NCBI GenBank assembly: GCA_031256675.1
Contig: JAIRQC010000023.1
Location: 1-42,101 of the forward strand
DNA: 42,101 bases
From: Rikenellaceae bacterium
GTDB taxonomy: Bacteria > Bacteroidota > Bacteroidia > Bacteroidales > Rikenellaceae
Reading direction: 5' to 3'
The position numbers and the translations under genes were made by a program. This document shows, piece after piece, positions 8,421 to 17,552 of the stretch. The notes below the pieces were generated by a model that saw only the letters and a list, made by a program, of their open reading frames with translations, searched no databases and was not told the DNA's origin. Numbering within the stretch: position 1 is the first letter of the stretch; every line of letters begins with the position of its first letter.

Positions 8421-9806
8421 ATGAAAAATAGAATGTTGATATTGCTGGCGGCGGCGTTTCTGGCTCCGGCGGCATTGAGCGCACAGCAGATCAAACCTTT
8501 TAAGGATGGCGACAGGGCGGTATTTCTCGGCAACAGCATCACCGACGGCGGCCACTACCACTCCTACATCTGGCTCTACTACATGACGCGCTTTCCGGAT
8601 ATGGACCTCAGGGTGTACAACGCCGGCGTGGGGGGCGACGCGGTCTCGGACATGAACAAACGCCTCGACGCCGACGCGCTCGACAAGCGTCCGACGACGC
8701 TCATGGTCACCTTCGGCATGAACGACACCGGCTACAACGAATACAACGAGCCGGGGGCGGAGGAGTTCGGCGAGGCGCGCTACCGGAAATGCCTCGACGA
8801 CTACCGGTCGCTCGAGAAACGCCTGCAAGGGCTGCACAATACGCGCATCGTGCTTATGGGCAGCTCGCCCTACGACGAAGGGGCCGAATTGCAGGGAAAC
8901 ATCGCGCTGCGGGGCAAGAACGCGGTGATGGAGCGCGTGGCGGCTTTCCAGAAGGGGGCGGCTGAGGCCAACGGGTGGGAATTCATCGACTTCAACGCCC
9001 CGATGACCGCCCTCAACCGTGCCGGACAGAAAAACGACCCCGCTTTCACCCTCTGCGGCAGGGATCGCATCCATCTCGAAAACGACGGCCACATGGTTAT
9101 GGCCTACCTGTTCCTCAAAGCGCAGGGTTTTGCAGGCAAAGAGGTGGCGCACGTGGAGATAGACGCAGCCAGAGCAAAGCTTGTCGACGCCGGCAACTGC
9201 GAGGTTACGGAGGTCGCTGCCAGCCGCGCGGGGCTCTCGTTCGACTACCTGGCCTGCGCCCTGCCATACCCGATGGACGCAGTGGCGCGCGGCTGGGAGA
9301 TGACGCGCAGTCAGTCGCTTGCCGCCAAAATCGTGCCTTTCGTCGAGGAGATGAACCGCGAGATGCTCACCGTCAGGGGACTTAAAGGCAACTACAAACT
9401 TTCGATCGACGGGGTGGAGATAGCCGCGCTCACGGGCGACGAGTTGGCACGCGGAGTGAACCTGGCCGTCATGCCCCGCACGCCGCAGTACCGGCAGGCG
9501 CTGGCGGTGATGTTCCTCAACGAGGAACGCTGGACGACGGAGCGCAGGTTCAGGGATTACAGCTGGATACAGTTCAACTTCTTTCAGCGGCGCGGATTGC
9601 TTTTCGCCGACAATGCCGACGCGCTCGAGGCGCTGGACAGAGAGGGGGTGAACGACGGCTGGCTGCGTATGCACCGCGACAACTACTCCCAGATGATGCA
9701 CGCCGAGGTGCGCGACGCACGGCAGGCGGAGATCGACAGCCTTGTGGAAAAGATATACAGGATAAACAAACCGGTAAGGAGAAAAATAACCCTGAAAAAA
9801 GTGTGA
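8421..9806 (+). CDS. SGNH/GDSL-family hydrolase, exported
   Basis: 461 residues from the ATG at 8421. An ATG at 8403 would add six polar residues before the signal peptide MLILLAAAFLAPAALSAQ. Block I is FLGNSITDGG (35-44), with the catalytic serine at S39. Block III is FGMNDT, and block V is DRIHLENDGH, giving the Asp-His pair. The N-terminal half is the SGNH domain. The C-terminal ~200 residues are an extension often seen in Bacteroidota SGNH proteins, of unclear role. SGNH enzymes in PULs often remove acyl or acetyl groups from glycans, so here it may deacylate sugars so that the mannosidases can act. The substrate is inference. Confidence 0.85.
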   Translation: MKNRMLILLAAAFLAPAALSAQQIKPFKDGDRAVFLGNSITDGGHYHSYIWLYYMTRFPDMDLRVYNAGVGGDAVSDMNKRLDADALDKRPTTLMVTFGMNDTGYNEYNEPGAEEFGEARYRKCLDDYRSLEKRLQGLHNTRIVLMGSSPYDEGAELQGNIALRGKNAVMERVAAFQKGAAEANGWEFIDFNAPMTALNRAGQKNDPAFTLCGRDRIHLENDGHMVMAYLFLKAQGFAGKEVAHVEIDAARAKLVDAGNCEVTEVAASRAGLSFDYLACALPYPMDAVARGWEMTRSQSLAAKIVPFVEEMNREMLTVRGLKGNYKLSIDGVEIAALTGDELARGVNLAVMPRTPQYRQALAVMFLNEERWTTERRFRDYSWIQFNFFQRRGLLFADNADALEALDREGVNDGWLRMHRDNYSQMMHAEVRDARQAEIDSLVEKIYRINKPVRRKITLKKV

Positions 9807-9829
9807 CGCCTATGGACTGACAAGACACG

Positions 9830-9844
9830 GGCCCGCAACGGGCC
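9830..9844. repeat. Short GC hairpin in the susC leader
   Basis: GGCCCG (9830-9835) pairs exactly with CGGGCC (9839-9844) across a CAA loop, 43 bases before the SusC start. No T run follows. It may stabilise or divide the transcript between the esterase and susC. Confidence 0.45.
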
Positions 9845-9887
9845 GACCGTAACACAAAAACTACTTTATGCTTAAAAAACTCTACAC

Positions 9888-12800
9888 ATGGAAAGAAAAC
9901 GAACGAACAAACAGGCATGGAGCATCGTAGCCGGACTGGTGGCGGCCGTGACGCTGATCTTTCTTGCCGGAGCAGCTTCGGCGGCCCCTGCGGCCCCCAA
10001 TTCCAACAGAGTATTGCAGGGCGTGGTGACCGACGAGTCTGGCGTCCCGCTTTCGGGCGCGACGGTGCTGGTCAAAGGGGCCGCGCAGGCCACCGTCACA
10101 GGCAGCAACGGCGCCTTCACGCTGAGCGTGCCGGAGGGAGGCGGCACGCTTCAGATCTCGCTGGTCGGGATGAAGACCACGGAGCTGGAGATCGGCGCGC
10201 AAACGCAGTTCAACATCGCACTTGCCCCCGACGTTATCGGCATCGATCGGGTGGTGGTGGTCGGCTACGGCACAATGCTGAAGAAGGACATGACCTCGGC
10301 GGTCTCCTCGCTTTCGGGCGACGACATGAACGACCGTACCTCGGCCTTCAACCTCATGCAGTCCATCGCCGGCAAGATGGCCGGCGTGGAGGTGGTCTCC
10401 CTCTCGGGTAAACCGGGCGGATCGACCTCTCTGCGGATCCGTGGCATGGCTTCGGCGAGCAGCGGTGTAAGCAAAGAGCCGATCTATGTCGTGGACGGCG
10501 TGATAGGGGTCGATCCGGACATCATCAACACGGCCAACATCGAGTCGATCGACGTGTTGAAAGATGCGGCGGCCACGGCCATCTACGGTTCGCAGGGCGG
10601 CAACGGCGTGGTGCTCATCACCACCAGGGGCGGCAGGAAAGGTTCGGCGCAGGTCTCCTACGACGGCCGTCTGGGCGTGGGGTTCCTCAACCGCAAGATT
10701 GACCTGCTCGACGCCGACCAGTACATGGAGGTGCAGCGGCAGGCCTACGCATACAGCGGTCAGACGATGCCCCACCTGACGACCCCCATGGAAAACCTGT
10801 TTTACTACAAAAAGGATGCATCGGACAACTACGAGCGCGACGCCAACGGCAACCTGATCGCCTCGCCCAGGTACGACACCGACTGGCAGGATGTGCTCAC
10901 CCAGAAGGCTGTCACCAACGACCACATCATCTCCTTTTCGCAGGGCAACGACCGCAGCAGCATCTACGCAAGCCTCGGCTGGCAAGACCAGCAGGGGCTA
11001 ATCAGGACGACCTACTCCAACCGCCTGACGGGTACCATAAACGCCTCTTCGCGCATCACCGACTGGGCCAGAGTACAGGCCATAGCCACGATAGGGCAGC
11101 AAAAAGGCAACGACAATGCGGCGGAAAACAGCATGAACCAGCGTCCGATCCGAAACATGATGGAGATGCCGCCCATCATTCCCGTGCAGTACGAAGACGG
11201 GACGTGGGGACGCAAAGACGACTATCCTCTCGGCGAAGAGGCGGAAAACCCCCTGCGCATGTTGCAGGAGACCAAAAACCTGTGGAACACCGATTTCGGC
11301 GTGTTCAACCTCACGGCGACCCTCGACCTGACAAAAAAACTCGCCTTCACCGCGCAGGGCGGCCTCAACCTGCGCAACCGCAAGACGATGGAGTTCTCTA
11401 AGAGCGGCATGGTCGATTCGCACAACGGCGAGGCCTACGCTTCGCTCGGCCACAACAACCAGACCCGCATGACGACGGAGGACTATTTCACCTACAACGA
11501 CAAGTTCTTCGACGATCGCCTCTCCTCGAACTTCGTTCTCGGCGCCAGCCTCTACAAGTACGCTTCGGAATACTTTTCAACCTCGTCGCGGGACTTCGAC
11601 GACTACTACGAATACTTTAACCTGGCGCAGGGATTGCAGAAAAACACGAACAATTCGTCGGGAGAGGATGCGAAGCAGCAGAGTTCGTTCTACTTCCGGA
11701 TGAACCACACCTTCCGCGACCGCTATCTGTTCGGGTTCACATTCAGGGCCGACGGCGCCTCCAACTTCGGTCCCAACACCAAGTGGGGCTATTTCCCCTC
11801 GGCGTCGGCGGCATGGCGCATCTCGGAGGAGGAGTTTTTCGCACCAGCCCGCAAAGTGGTCGGCAACCTCAAGCTCCGTGCAAGCTACGGCACGGTGGGC
11901 AACGCTACGATCCCCACATACCGCACCTTCGCCCGATACGACGGGACGAACGTAATATTGAACCAGTCGCAGCAAAACTACCTTGTTCTAAGCCAGCTGG
12001 GCAATCCCGACCTGAAATGGGAGGTCAGCAGGCAGTTCAACGTCGGGCTGGACGTAAGCCTGCTCAAAAACCGGCTGGAACTGATCATGGACTTCTACAA
12101 CAAGCGCACCACGGACATGCTTTTCAGCAAGCAGACGCCCTATTTTCTCGGATACCCCGATACGTGGACAAATATCGGAGAGCTGGCCAACAGGGGGTTC
12201 GAGCTGACCGTCACCTCGCGCAACATCGCCAACCGCAACTTCTCGTGGACAACCAGCCTTGTCTTCTCCACCAACAGGATCATCGTGGCGGACATCAACG
12301 GCGAGACCATCGACACCGGCAACAACACCCGCGCCATAGAGGGACAGCCGTGGGCGTCATACTACATCTACAAGCGTCTGGGCACATGGTCGCTGGCCGA
12401 AACGGAGGAGGCGGCACGCTACGGCAAGAAGCCTGGCGACCTTAAATTCGAGGACGTCAACCACGACTACACGATCGACGACTCCGACCTGCAAAACATG
12501 GGCAGCGGCATACCCAAAGGCAACATCTCGCTGGTGAACACCTTCCGCTACAGGGGGCTGTCGCTGATGCTCGATCTGAATGCCGCCTACGGGCACAAGA
12601 TCATGGCCATCACCACCACCATGGGCACCAACCGCCCGCTCTACGGCAACGCCCTGAGCACGGCGCTCGACGCATGGACCCCCGAGCACCAGAACACGAT
12701 GATAGCCGCCAACCGCCTCCCCAATGAAAAGAACTGGGGCGAGAACGAGAAGGATTCGTACATGCTCTACGACGGCGACTTCCTGCGCCTGCGCACCATC

Positions 12801-13022
12801 GCGCTAACCTACGATTTCAATCCCAAACTGTTGCAGAAGCTCAAAGTGGTGAAGGGGCTCCAGTTGGGGCTCTATGCCGAGAACCTGCATGTCTTCTCCT
12901 CATTCCCGGGTTTCGACCCTGAGATGGGACTGGGCAACAGTTACAGCAGCGGTCAGAGCATCGAATTTTACTCCTATCCGCGGCCAACGGTCATTTCGGG
13001 GAATATCAAAATCACATTCTGA
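9888..13022 (+). CDS. susC: SusC-like TonB-dependent glycan transporter
   Basis: A 1044-residue outer-membrane protein. A long signal peptide ends near residue 31. A carboxypeptidase-like regulatory domain follows (about 40-125: VLQGVVTDESGVPLSGATV). The plug has VVVVGYGT, SLRIRGM and IYVVDG, which are SusC hallmarks, then the 22-strand barrel, ending ISGNIKITF with a C-terminal Phe. SusC proteins import oligosaccharides using TonB energy, with SusD as the lid. The SusD gene follows 5 bases downstream. Together they likely import the products of the upstream mannosidases. The protein is full length with no visible lesions. Confidence 0.97.
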   Translation: MERKRTNKQAWSIVAGLVAAVTLIFLAGAASAAPAAPNSNRVLQGVVTDESGVPLSGATVLVKGAAQATVTGSNGAFTLSVPEGGGTLQISLVGMKTTELEIGAQTQFNIALAPDVIGIDRVVVVGYGTMLKKDMTSAVSSLSGDDMNDRTSAFNLMQSIAGKMAGVEVVSLSGKPGGSTSLRIRGMASASSGVSKEPIYVVDGVIGVDPDIINTANIESIDVLKDAAATAIYGSQGGNGVVLITTRGGRKGSAQVSYDGRLGVGFLNRKIDLLDADQYMEVQRQAYAYSGQTMPHLTTPMENLFYYKKDASDNYERDANGNLIASPRYDTDWQDVLTQKAVTNDHIISFSQGNDRSSIYASLGWQDQQGLIRTTYSNRLTGTINASSRITDWARVQAIATIGQQKGNDNAAENSMNQRPIRNMMEMPPIIPVQYEDGTWGRKDDYPLGEEAENPLRMLQETKNLWNTDFGVFNLTATLDLTKKLAFTAQGGLNLRNRKTMEFSKSGMVDSHNGEAYASLGHNNQTRMTTEDYFTYNDKFFDDRLSSNFVLGASLYKYASEYFSTSSRDFDDYYEYFNLAQGLQKNTNNSSGEDAKQQSSFYFRMNHTFRDRYLFGFTFRADGASNFGPNTKWGYFPSASAAWRISEEEFFAPARKVVGNLKLRASYGTVGNATIPTYRTFARYDGTNVILNQSQQNYLVLSQLGNPDLKWEVSRQFNVGLDVSLLKNRLELIMDFYNKRTTDMLFSKQTPYFLGYPDTWTNIGELANRGFELTVTSRNIANRNFSWTTSLVFSTNRIIVADINGETIDTGNNTRAIEGQPWASYYIYKRLGTWSLAETEEAARYGKKPGDLKFEDVNHDYTIDDSDLQNMGSGIPKGNISLVNTFRYRGLSLMLDLNAAYGHKIMAITTTMGTNRPLYGNALSTALDAWTPEHQNTMIAANRLPNEKNWGENEKDSYMLYDGDFLRLRTIALTYDFNPKLLQKLKVVKGLQLGLYAENLHVFSSFPGFDPEMGLGNSYSSGQSIEFYSYPRPTVISGNIKITF

Positions 13023-13027
13023 AAATT

Positions 13028-14569
13028 ATGAAAAGAGAGATTTTAACGGCAGGCGCCCTCCTTGCATTGAGTGTGACGCTCGCCTCGTGCGACAGGTTCC
13101 TCGAGGAGCATCCCAAGACATTTTTCATCATCGACGGCTATTTCGACAGCGAGGAACACATCACCACCGCCGTCAACGGCCTCTATACGTTTCCCGCCAA
13201 CATTTTCAACGGGGATATCGAGATCGGGTCGGGCACCTACATCTTTCTGGACTACCTGCCGGGCTATGCAATCCGCCCCCGCGCGGCAACCACCAAAGAC
13301 CTCCAGCAGGCAATGTCGCTGACCGTGGCCGAAGACAACACCCGCCTCCAGGCGCTCTGGCAGACGGCCTATTACGCTATCAACAACGCAAACAGCGTAA
13401 TCGAGGGCATCGAAGCCTCCGCGCCGGAGGTGATGGATGAGGACAAAAAGAAGGTGTTGCTTGGCGAGGTCTACTTCTTCCGCGCCTACTACTATTTCGA
13501 TCTGGTGCGCCTTTTCGGCGAGGTGCCGCTCAAACTCCGCAGCACCAAAGACCTGAGCGACGCAATGATGCCCCTCTCCTCAAAAGAGGAGGTATATGCC
13601 CGTGTCGAGACCGACCTTGCCAAAGCCGAGGAGTTGATGAACGGAAGCCCCCTGTCGAACCCGAACGGACGAATTACGCTCGGCGCGGTGAAGGCGATGC
13701 AGGCCAAACTATTCCTCACCATGGCCGGCTATCCGCTGCAAAAGGGCGTTGCCTGCTACGACAAGGCCTGGCAAAAGGCCAAAGAGCTCTACTCGAGCGC
13801 AGCATTCTCGCTTGAACCCACATACGAGGCGTTGCGCGTTGCGGCAAGGACGGCAAACGCCCAGAACCAGGGCGAGTATATATGGACGGTACAGCGCGAC
13901 AAGGACAATGCCGGATCGGGCGTTCATACCAACATGCTCCCCTACCCTGCTCCCGACCCCGTTATCGCCCACGCCTCCCAATCGGGATACGGCGGCGCGC
14001 TGGCCCCCGCGCAGCTGTTCTACGACTCATACGCGGCGGGCGACCGGCGCGCTGACGAGCAGGGATACTACTACACCGAATATCCCGCCCTTAACGGCTC
14101 GGGCACGATGCAGCTCGGACGGCCCTACATATTCAAATACTGGGACCAGTCGTCGCTTGTCGACGCCAAGTCGGGGGCCAACTACCCGCTGATGCGCTAT
14201 GCCGATGTGTTGCTGATGATGGCCGAGGCCAAATGCATGGCCGACGGCGGCACGACTACCGACGCCGACGCCATCGAGGCCTACTGGCTGGTGCGCAAAA
14301 GGGCGTTCCCTTTGGAGGCCAAACCCGCGTCAATCAGCTCGGAGACCGTGCTGAAAGAGCGTTTCTGGGAGCTGTGCTTCGAGTGCCAGACATGGTACGA
14401 CATGCTGCGCACACGCAAGGCGCTCAGGCTCCCACAGGGCGACGTTGCAAACCTCATCGGCCTTTACACCCCCGGCCATACTTCGGGGGCCGTCTTCAAG
14501 GAGTCGGACCTGCTGTTCCCCTATCCGGTGCGGGAGAGGAGGCTCAACCCCAACCTCGTAAGGAACTAA
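13028..14569 (+). CDS. susD: SusD-like glycan-binding lipoprotein
   Basis: A 513-residue lipoprotein with lipobox LASC (C21). The CDRFLEEHPKTFF start is typical of SusD after the lipid anchor. The helical TPR-like scaffold includes GEVYFFRAYYYFDLVRLFGEVPL, split by strands in the middle, and the RagB/SusD C-terminal region has YPLMRYADVLLMMAEA and ending RRLNPN. It sits on the cell surface as the lid of the SusC channel. The next gene begins 12 bases after its stop. Confidence 0.97.
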   Translation: MKREILTAGALLALSVTLASCDRFLEEHPKTFFIIDGYFDSEEHITTAVNGLYTFPANIFNGDIEIGSGTYIFLDYLPGYAIRPRAATTKDLQQAMSLTVAEDNTRLQALWQTAYYAINNANSVIEGIEASAPEVMDEDKKKVLLGEVYFFRAYYYFDLVRLFGEVPLKLRSTKDLSDAMMPLSSKEEVYARVETDLAKAEELMNGSPLSNPNGRITLGAVKAMQAKLFLTMAGYPLQKGVACYDKAWQKAKELYSSAAFSLEPTYEALRVAARTANAQNQGEYIWTVQRDKDNAGSGVHTNMLPYPAPDPVIAHASQSGYGGALAPAQLFYDSYAAGDRRADEQGYYYTEYPALNGSGTMQLGRPYIFKYWDQSSLVDAKSGANYPLMRYADVLLMMAEAKCMADGGTTTDADAIEAYWLVRKRAFPLEAKPASISSETVLKERFWELCFECQTWYDMLRTRKALRLPQGDVANLIGLYTPGHTSGAVFKESDLLFPYPVRERRLNPNLVRN

Positions 14570-14581
14570 TTGCCCAAAGAG

Positions 14582-15961
14582 ATGAAGATCATGGTTTTGA
14601 TGCTTGTTCTGTCGCTTGCCGTCGCCTCCTGCCACAAGGATAGCGGCAAGAGGGCCAATCCGTTCGACAACGGCGACAGGGAGGACTCTTTTCTCCGGGT
14701 CGAAACGAGGTCGAATGCCGACACGCTATTCCTTTCGTGGGAAGAGGTCGACGCGACGCTCGATTTCGACAGCTACCGGATCGTCTCCGACAAGCCGGAA
14801 CAAACGATGCAGCAGGGCAGGGAGGCGACCGGATGCCTGCTGACGCACGTGCCTTACGGCGAACCCGTCTCGGTCGAGATCTCGGCCATGAAGGGTGGGC
14901 AGGTCGTGGGTACGGCCAGGGTCGAGAGGACGATCGACGGGCTGGACAGGGTATTCGCCAGCATGTTGCTGCCCGACCACGGCAGCGTCACCTCCGGCGA
15001 CGGCACATACTCCATTGCGCTGCCTGACGGACGGAGCATCTTCCTGATGGGCGACTCGTTCACCGCCACCGTCACGGGCGGGGCGCGCCCCCGAAACGCC
15101 CACATGTACCGCAACTCCTACATTCTCTGGGACAACGGACATGTGAGCGCCATCACGGGACATACTCCGGACGGCGGCGAGATCTCGGCGGCAGTGCCCC
15201 CCGGCTACGAAACATTCGAGTCGAAATGGTACTGGCCCGGGCACGGCTTCGTGCATGACAACAAACTCTACATCTTCCAGACGCTCATGTACAACGGCGG
15301 CGATGGAATGTGGGGCTTCCGCTACGAAAAGACCCATCTGCTCCGCTACGCCCTGCCCGGAGTGACGCTCGAGAACACGAGCGACATTCCGTTCTCCGGC
15401 TCGTCCGACGTTCATTACGGCATGGCCGCGCTCGACGACGGCAGCTACATCTACATCTATGCCCAGGTGGATACCCAAAGCAGCCCCGGCTCCGAAGTGC
15501 TGGCAGCCCGGACTACCATCGGCAACCTCTATACGCAATGGGAGTACTGGAACGGTTCCGTCTGGAGCGCCAGCCCCTCCGACGCGGTCAAACTTGCAGG
15601 ATTGGCCGGCGTGGCAGTCTGTTCGCAGTTCAACGTGTTCAAACTGCACGGCAAGTATGTGCTGCTGACCCAGAACAAGAACCTCTTTTCGCCCACGGGC
15701 GGCGAGATTTATACCTTCACATCCAACAATCCCCAGGGCCCGTGGGGAAACAAAAAAACGATCTTCGACACATACGAGAACAAGCCGCCGTACAACCTGA
15801 TGACCTACAACGCAATGGCGCACCCCCAGTTCGAAAGGGAGGGCCTTGTGCCTGTGAGCTACAATGTCAATACGGAGGATGGCAACCGGCAGGCGGACGA
15901 TGTGAGCACCTACCGTCCGAGGTTCTTCTGGGTTGAGATCGACAGGATTTTAAACAACTGA
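14582..15961 (+). CDS. DUF5005-like beta-propeller surface lipoprotein
   Basis: 459 residues from the ATG at 14582; a TTG at 14570 is possible, but the ATG directly precedes the signal peptide MKIMVLMLVLSLAVASC (lipobox VASC). Residues about 35-110 look like a fibronectin-III-like fold (LFLSWEEVDATLDFDSYRI). The rest has regularly spaced propeller-type strands (IFLMGDSFTA, SYILWDNGH, KLYIFQTLMYN, GSYIYIYAQV) and ends RPRFFWVEIDRI, resembling DUF5005/DUF4185-type proteins. Some relatives are glycoside hydrolases and others only bind glycans. Its place directly after SusD suggests a surface glycan-binding protein. Family name moderate, function inferred. Confidence 0.7.
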   Translation: MKIMVLMLVLSLAVASCHKDSGKRANPFDNGDREDSFLRVETRSNADTLFLSWEEVDATLDFDSYRIVSDKPEQTMQQGREATGCLLTHVPYGEPVSVEISAMKGGQVVGTARVERTIDGLDRVFASMLLPDHGSVTSGDGTYSIALPDGRSIFLMGDSFTATVTGGARPRNAHMYRNSYILWDNGHVSAITGHTPDGGEISAAVPPGYETFESKWYWPGHGFVHDNKLYIFQTLMYNGGDGMWGFRYEKTHLLRYALPGVTLENTSDIPFSGSSDVHYGMAALDDGSYIYIYAQVDTQSSPGSEVLAARTTIGNLYTQWEYWNGSVWSASPSDAVKLAGLAGVAVCSQFNVFKLHGKYVLLTQNKNLFSPTGGEIYTFTSNNPQGPWGNKKTIFDTYENKPPYNLMTYNAMAHPQFEREGLVPVSYNVNTEDGNRQADDVSTYRPRFFWVEIDRILNN

Positions 15962-15972
15962 CAAAAACCACT

Positions 15973-16437
15973 ATGAAAAATTTCGCATTGATTTTAGCTG
16001 CCGCATCCCTCCTGCTCTCCTTTTCGGGCTGCAAGGAGGATGACCGCACCAAAATGGACCAGTCCGACCGGACGGATTACGACCTCGTCTACGGCCTGAG
16101 GCAGGTGATGCAATACGACCCGATGAATATCGACGGCATCAACATCGTCGACAAATTCGACTTCTTCGGCACGCTGCGGCTGACGATACACTACGCCGGC
16201 GGAAAGATTTCGGCGGTGACCTTCTCCAACGGCAATATTCCCTTCGCCCCCGTGGATTTTACCGTACCGACGGAAAAAACGGAGGCTTTTCTCGACACGG
16301 ACGTGCTCCCGAACGTCATCCGGCTGAAAGAGAGCGGCAAGGCGATAGCTACTTACCTCAGAGGGGAGTTCATCATCACTTTCCGTCTCGACTCTCCGCT
16401 GGTGAGCTACAAGTACACATTCAAGAGTGTCGAATAA
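15973..16437 (+). CDS. Small PUL lipoprotein of unknown function
   Basis: A 154-residue lipoprotein, lipobox FSGC (C20). I do not recognise the family. The mature part is beta-rich (TLRLTIHYAGGKISAVTFS, FIITFRLDSPLVSYKYTF), which suits a small immunoglobulin- or DUF4843-like sandwich, but no diagnostic motif is visible. It lies 11 bases after the propeller lipoprotein and ends 16 bases before the next gene, in the position PULs use for auxiliary surface glycan-binding proteins. Confidence 0.75.
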   Translation: MKNFALILAAASLLLSFSGCKEDDRTKMDQSDRTDYDLVYGLRQVMQYDPMNIDGINIVDKFDFFGTLRLTIHYAGGKISAVTFSNGNIPFAPVDFTVPTEKTEAFLDTDVLPNVIRLKESGKAIATYLRGEFIITFRLDSPLVSYKYTFKSVE

Positions 16438-16453
16438 CCTAAATATTATCGGT

Positions 16454-17443
16454 ATGAAACTGTTGAAGAATTATAAATTCCTGCTGGCGATACTCGTCCT
16501 GCCGTTTATCGTGGCGACATGCTATACCATCGAGGAGATCACTCAGCCTGCGAGCGCCACGCCGAACAGCCCGATCGGCGTCACGGTCAGGATCAGGCTC
16601 GACGCCGAGACCGACAGCCCCTCCAAACTGATCTTCGGCATTCTGGTGCCCGCAAACTGGAACAGCTCCCAGATTGCCTCGATGAGCGTCACCACCACCG
16701 GGGCGAACTACCCTGCCAACATCGTCACCAACGAGGCAATGACGCCTGTCGGCCCGACCGAAACCGATCCGGCCATCGGCATGTTGTGGTCGGAGGCATT
16801 CCAGATGAAAGAGGGGCTGCTGAACAATCTCAGGCCCATGAAATGGATTGTCTACAAGTCGTCGACCACCTTCGCGATACACGATCACCCCGAGAGCAAT
16901 CCGGGCGACAAGACAATGACTGCCACGGTCAGTATTAATCTGACCACCGGCGCCCAGAACGTCAAGTTCTTCATGGGATACGCATGTTGCGGGTCGCACG
17001 AGGGTTTCAGCGGCGACCGCTGGGGCAGCCCGAAGGGAAGGGCCAGCGTCATCACCGTGACCGACGGCACGGGCGGACTGACCGATTACACCGTGCCGCC
17101 ACCCGTGTCGACCGTGCCGCAGAACTTCGGCTGGGGCGATATTTTCTCCGTCCAGTTCAAGGAGTTGCAGTCCGCGCTCAGGGACGCCCCGAAAATTTAT
17201 CTCCTCGGAACGGTGACCTACGATGGGGGCCAGACCAAAACCGTCAACCAGACAGGCGCCAAAACGCTGATGGAGAATCTCGGCGAGGGTTCGTGGCAGA
17301 GGTACATCTATCTGAAAGATTTCTTCGACCTGCCTGCCGGCGCGGTCGTAGAGGGGCTGTCGGTCTATTTTGCCAACGAAGATAAAAGCATTACGGTACA
17401 GGATACGGGCGGCGAGTTCGTCATCGAAGAGGCCCGCGAATAG
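16454..17443 (+). CDS. DUF4961-like surface lipoprotein
   Basis: 329 residues from the ATG at 16454. An in-frame start at 16427 overlaps the previous gene and would put polar residues before the signal peptide. Lipobox VATC. The mature protein starts YTIEEITQPASATPNSPIGVTV, resembling DUF4961 proteins, which occur next to SusC/SusD pairs in Bacteroidota. Two beta-sandwich-like halves are visible, with a central GYACCGSHEGF motif. It is the last gene of the PUL, since a strong terminator lies 17 bases after its stop. Probable glycan-binding role, by context only. Confidence 0.75.
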   Translation: MKLLKNYKFLLAILVLPFIVATCYTIEEITQPASATPNSPIGVTVRIRLDAETDSPSKLIFGILVPANWNSSQIASMSVTTTGANYPANIVTNEAMTPVGPTETDPAIGMLWSEAFQMKEGLLNNLRPMKWIVYKSSTTFAIHDHPESNPGDKTMTATVSINLTTGAQNVKFFMGYACCGSHEGFSGDRWGSPKGRASVITVTDGTGGLTDYTVPPPVSTVPQNFGWGDIFSVQFKELQSALRDAPKIYLLGTVTYDGGQTKTVNQTGAKTLMENLGEGSWQRYIYLKDFFDLPAGAVVEGLSVYFANEDKSITVQDTGGEFVIEEARE

Positions 17444-17460
17444 CTTTTGTCGCCATAAAG

Positions 17461-17496
17461 AAGTCACTCCTGCCTCACGACAGGGGTGACTTTTGT
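17461..17496 (+). terminator. Terminator of the mannoside PUL
   Basis: AAGTCACTCCTG (17461-17472) pairs with CAGGGGTGACTT (17481-17492) through 12 bp including one wobble, with an eight-base loop and a T-rich tail. It lies directly after the last PUL lipoprotein and before a fresh promoter. Confidence 0.9.
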
Positions 17497-17507
17497 TTGC
17501 CCTGCGA

Positions 17508-17539
17508 TTTGTCCGTTTCGGAATAATTGTTTACTTTTG
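17508..17539 (+). promoter_or_regulatory. Promoter of the DUF6377 regulator
   Basis: TTTG (17508-17511), a 20-base spacer and TACTTTTG (17532-17539) fit the Bacteroidota -33/-7 promoter. It lies between the PUL terminator and the start at 17553, leaving a leader of only about 8-10 bases, and shows that the regulator is transcribed separately. Confidence 0.75.
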
Positions 17540-17552
17540 ACTTGGAAACCGC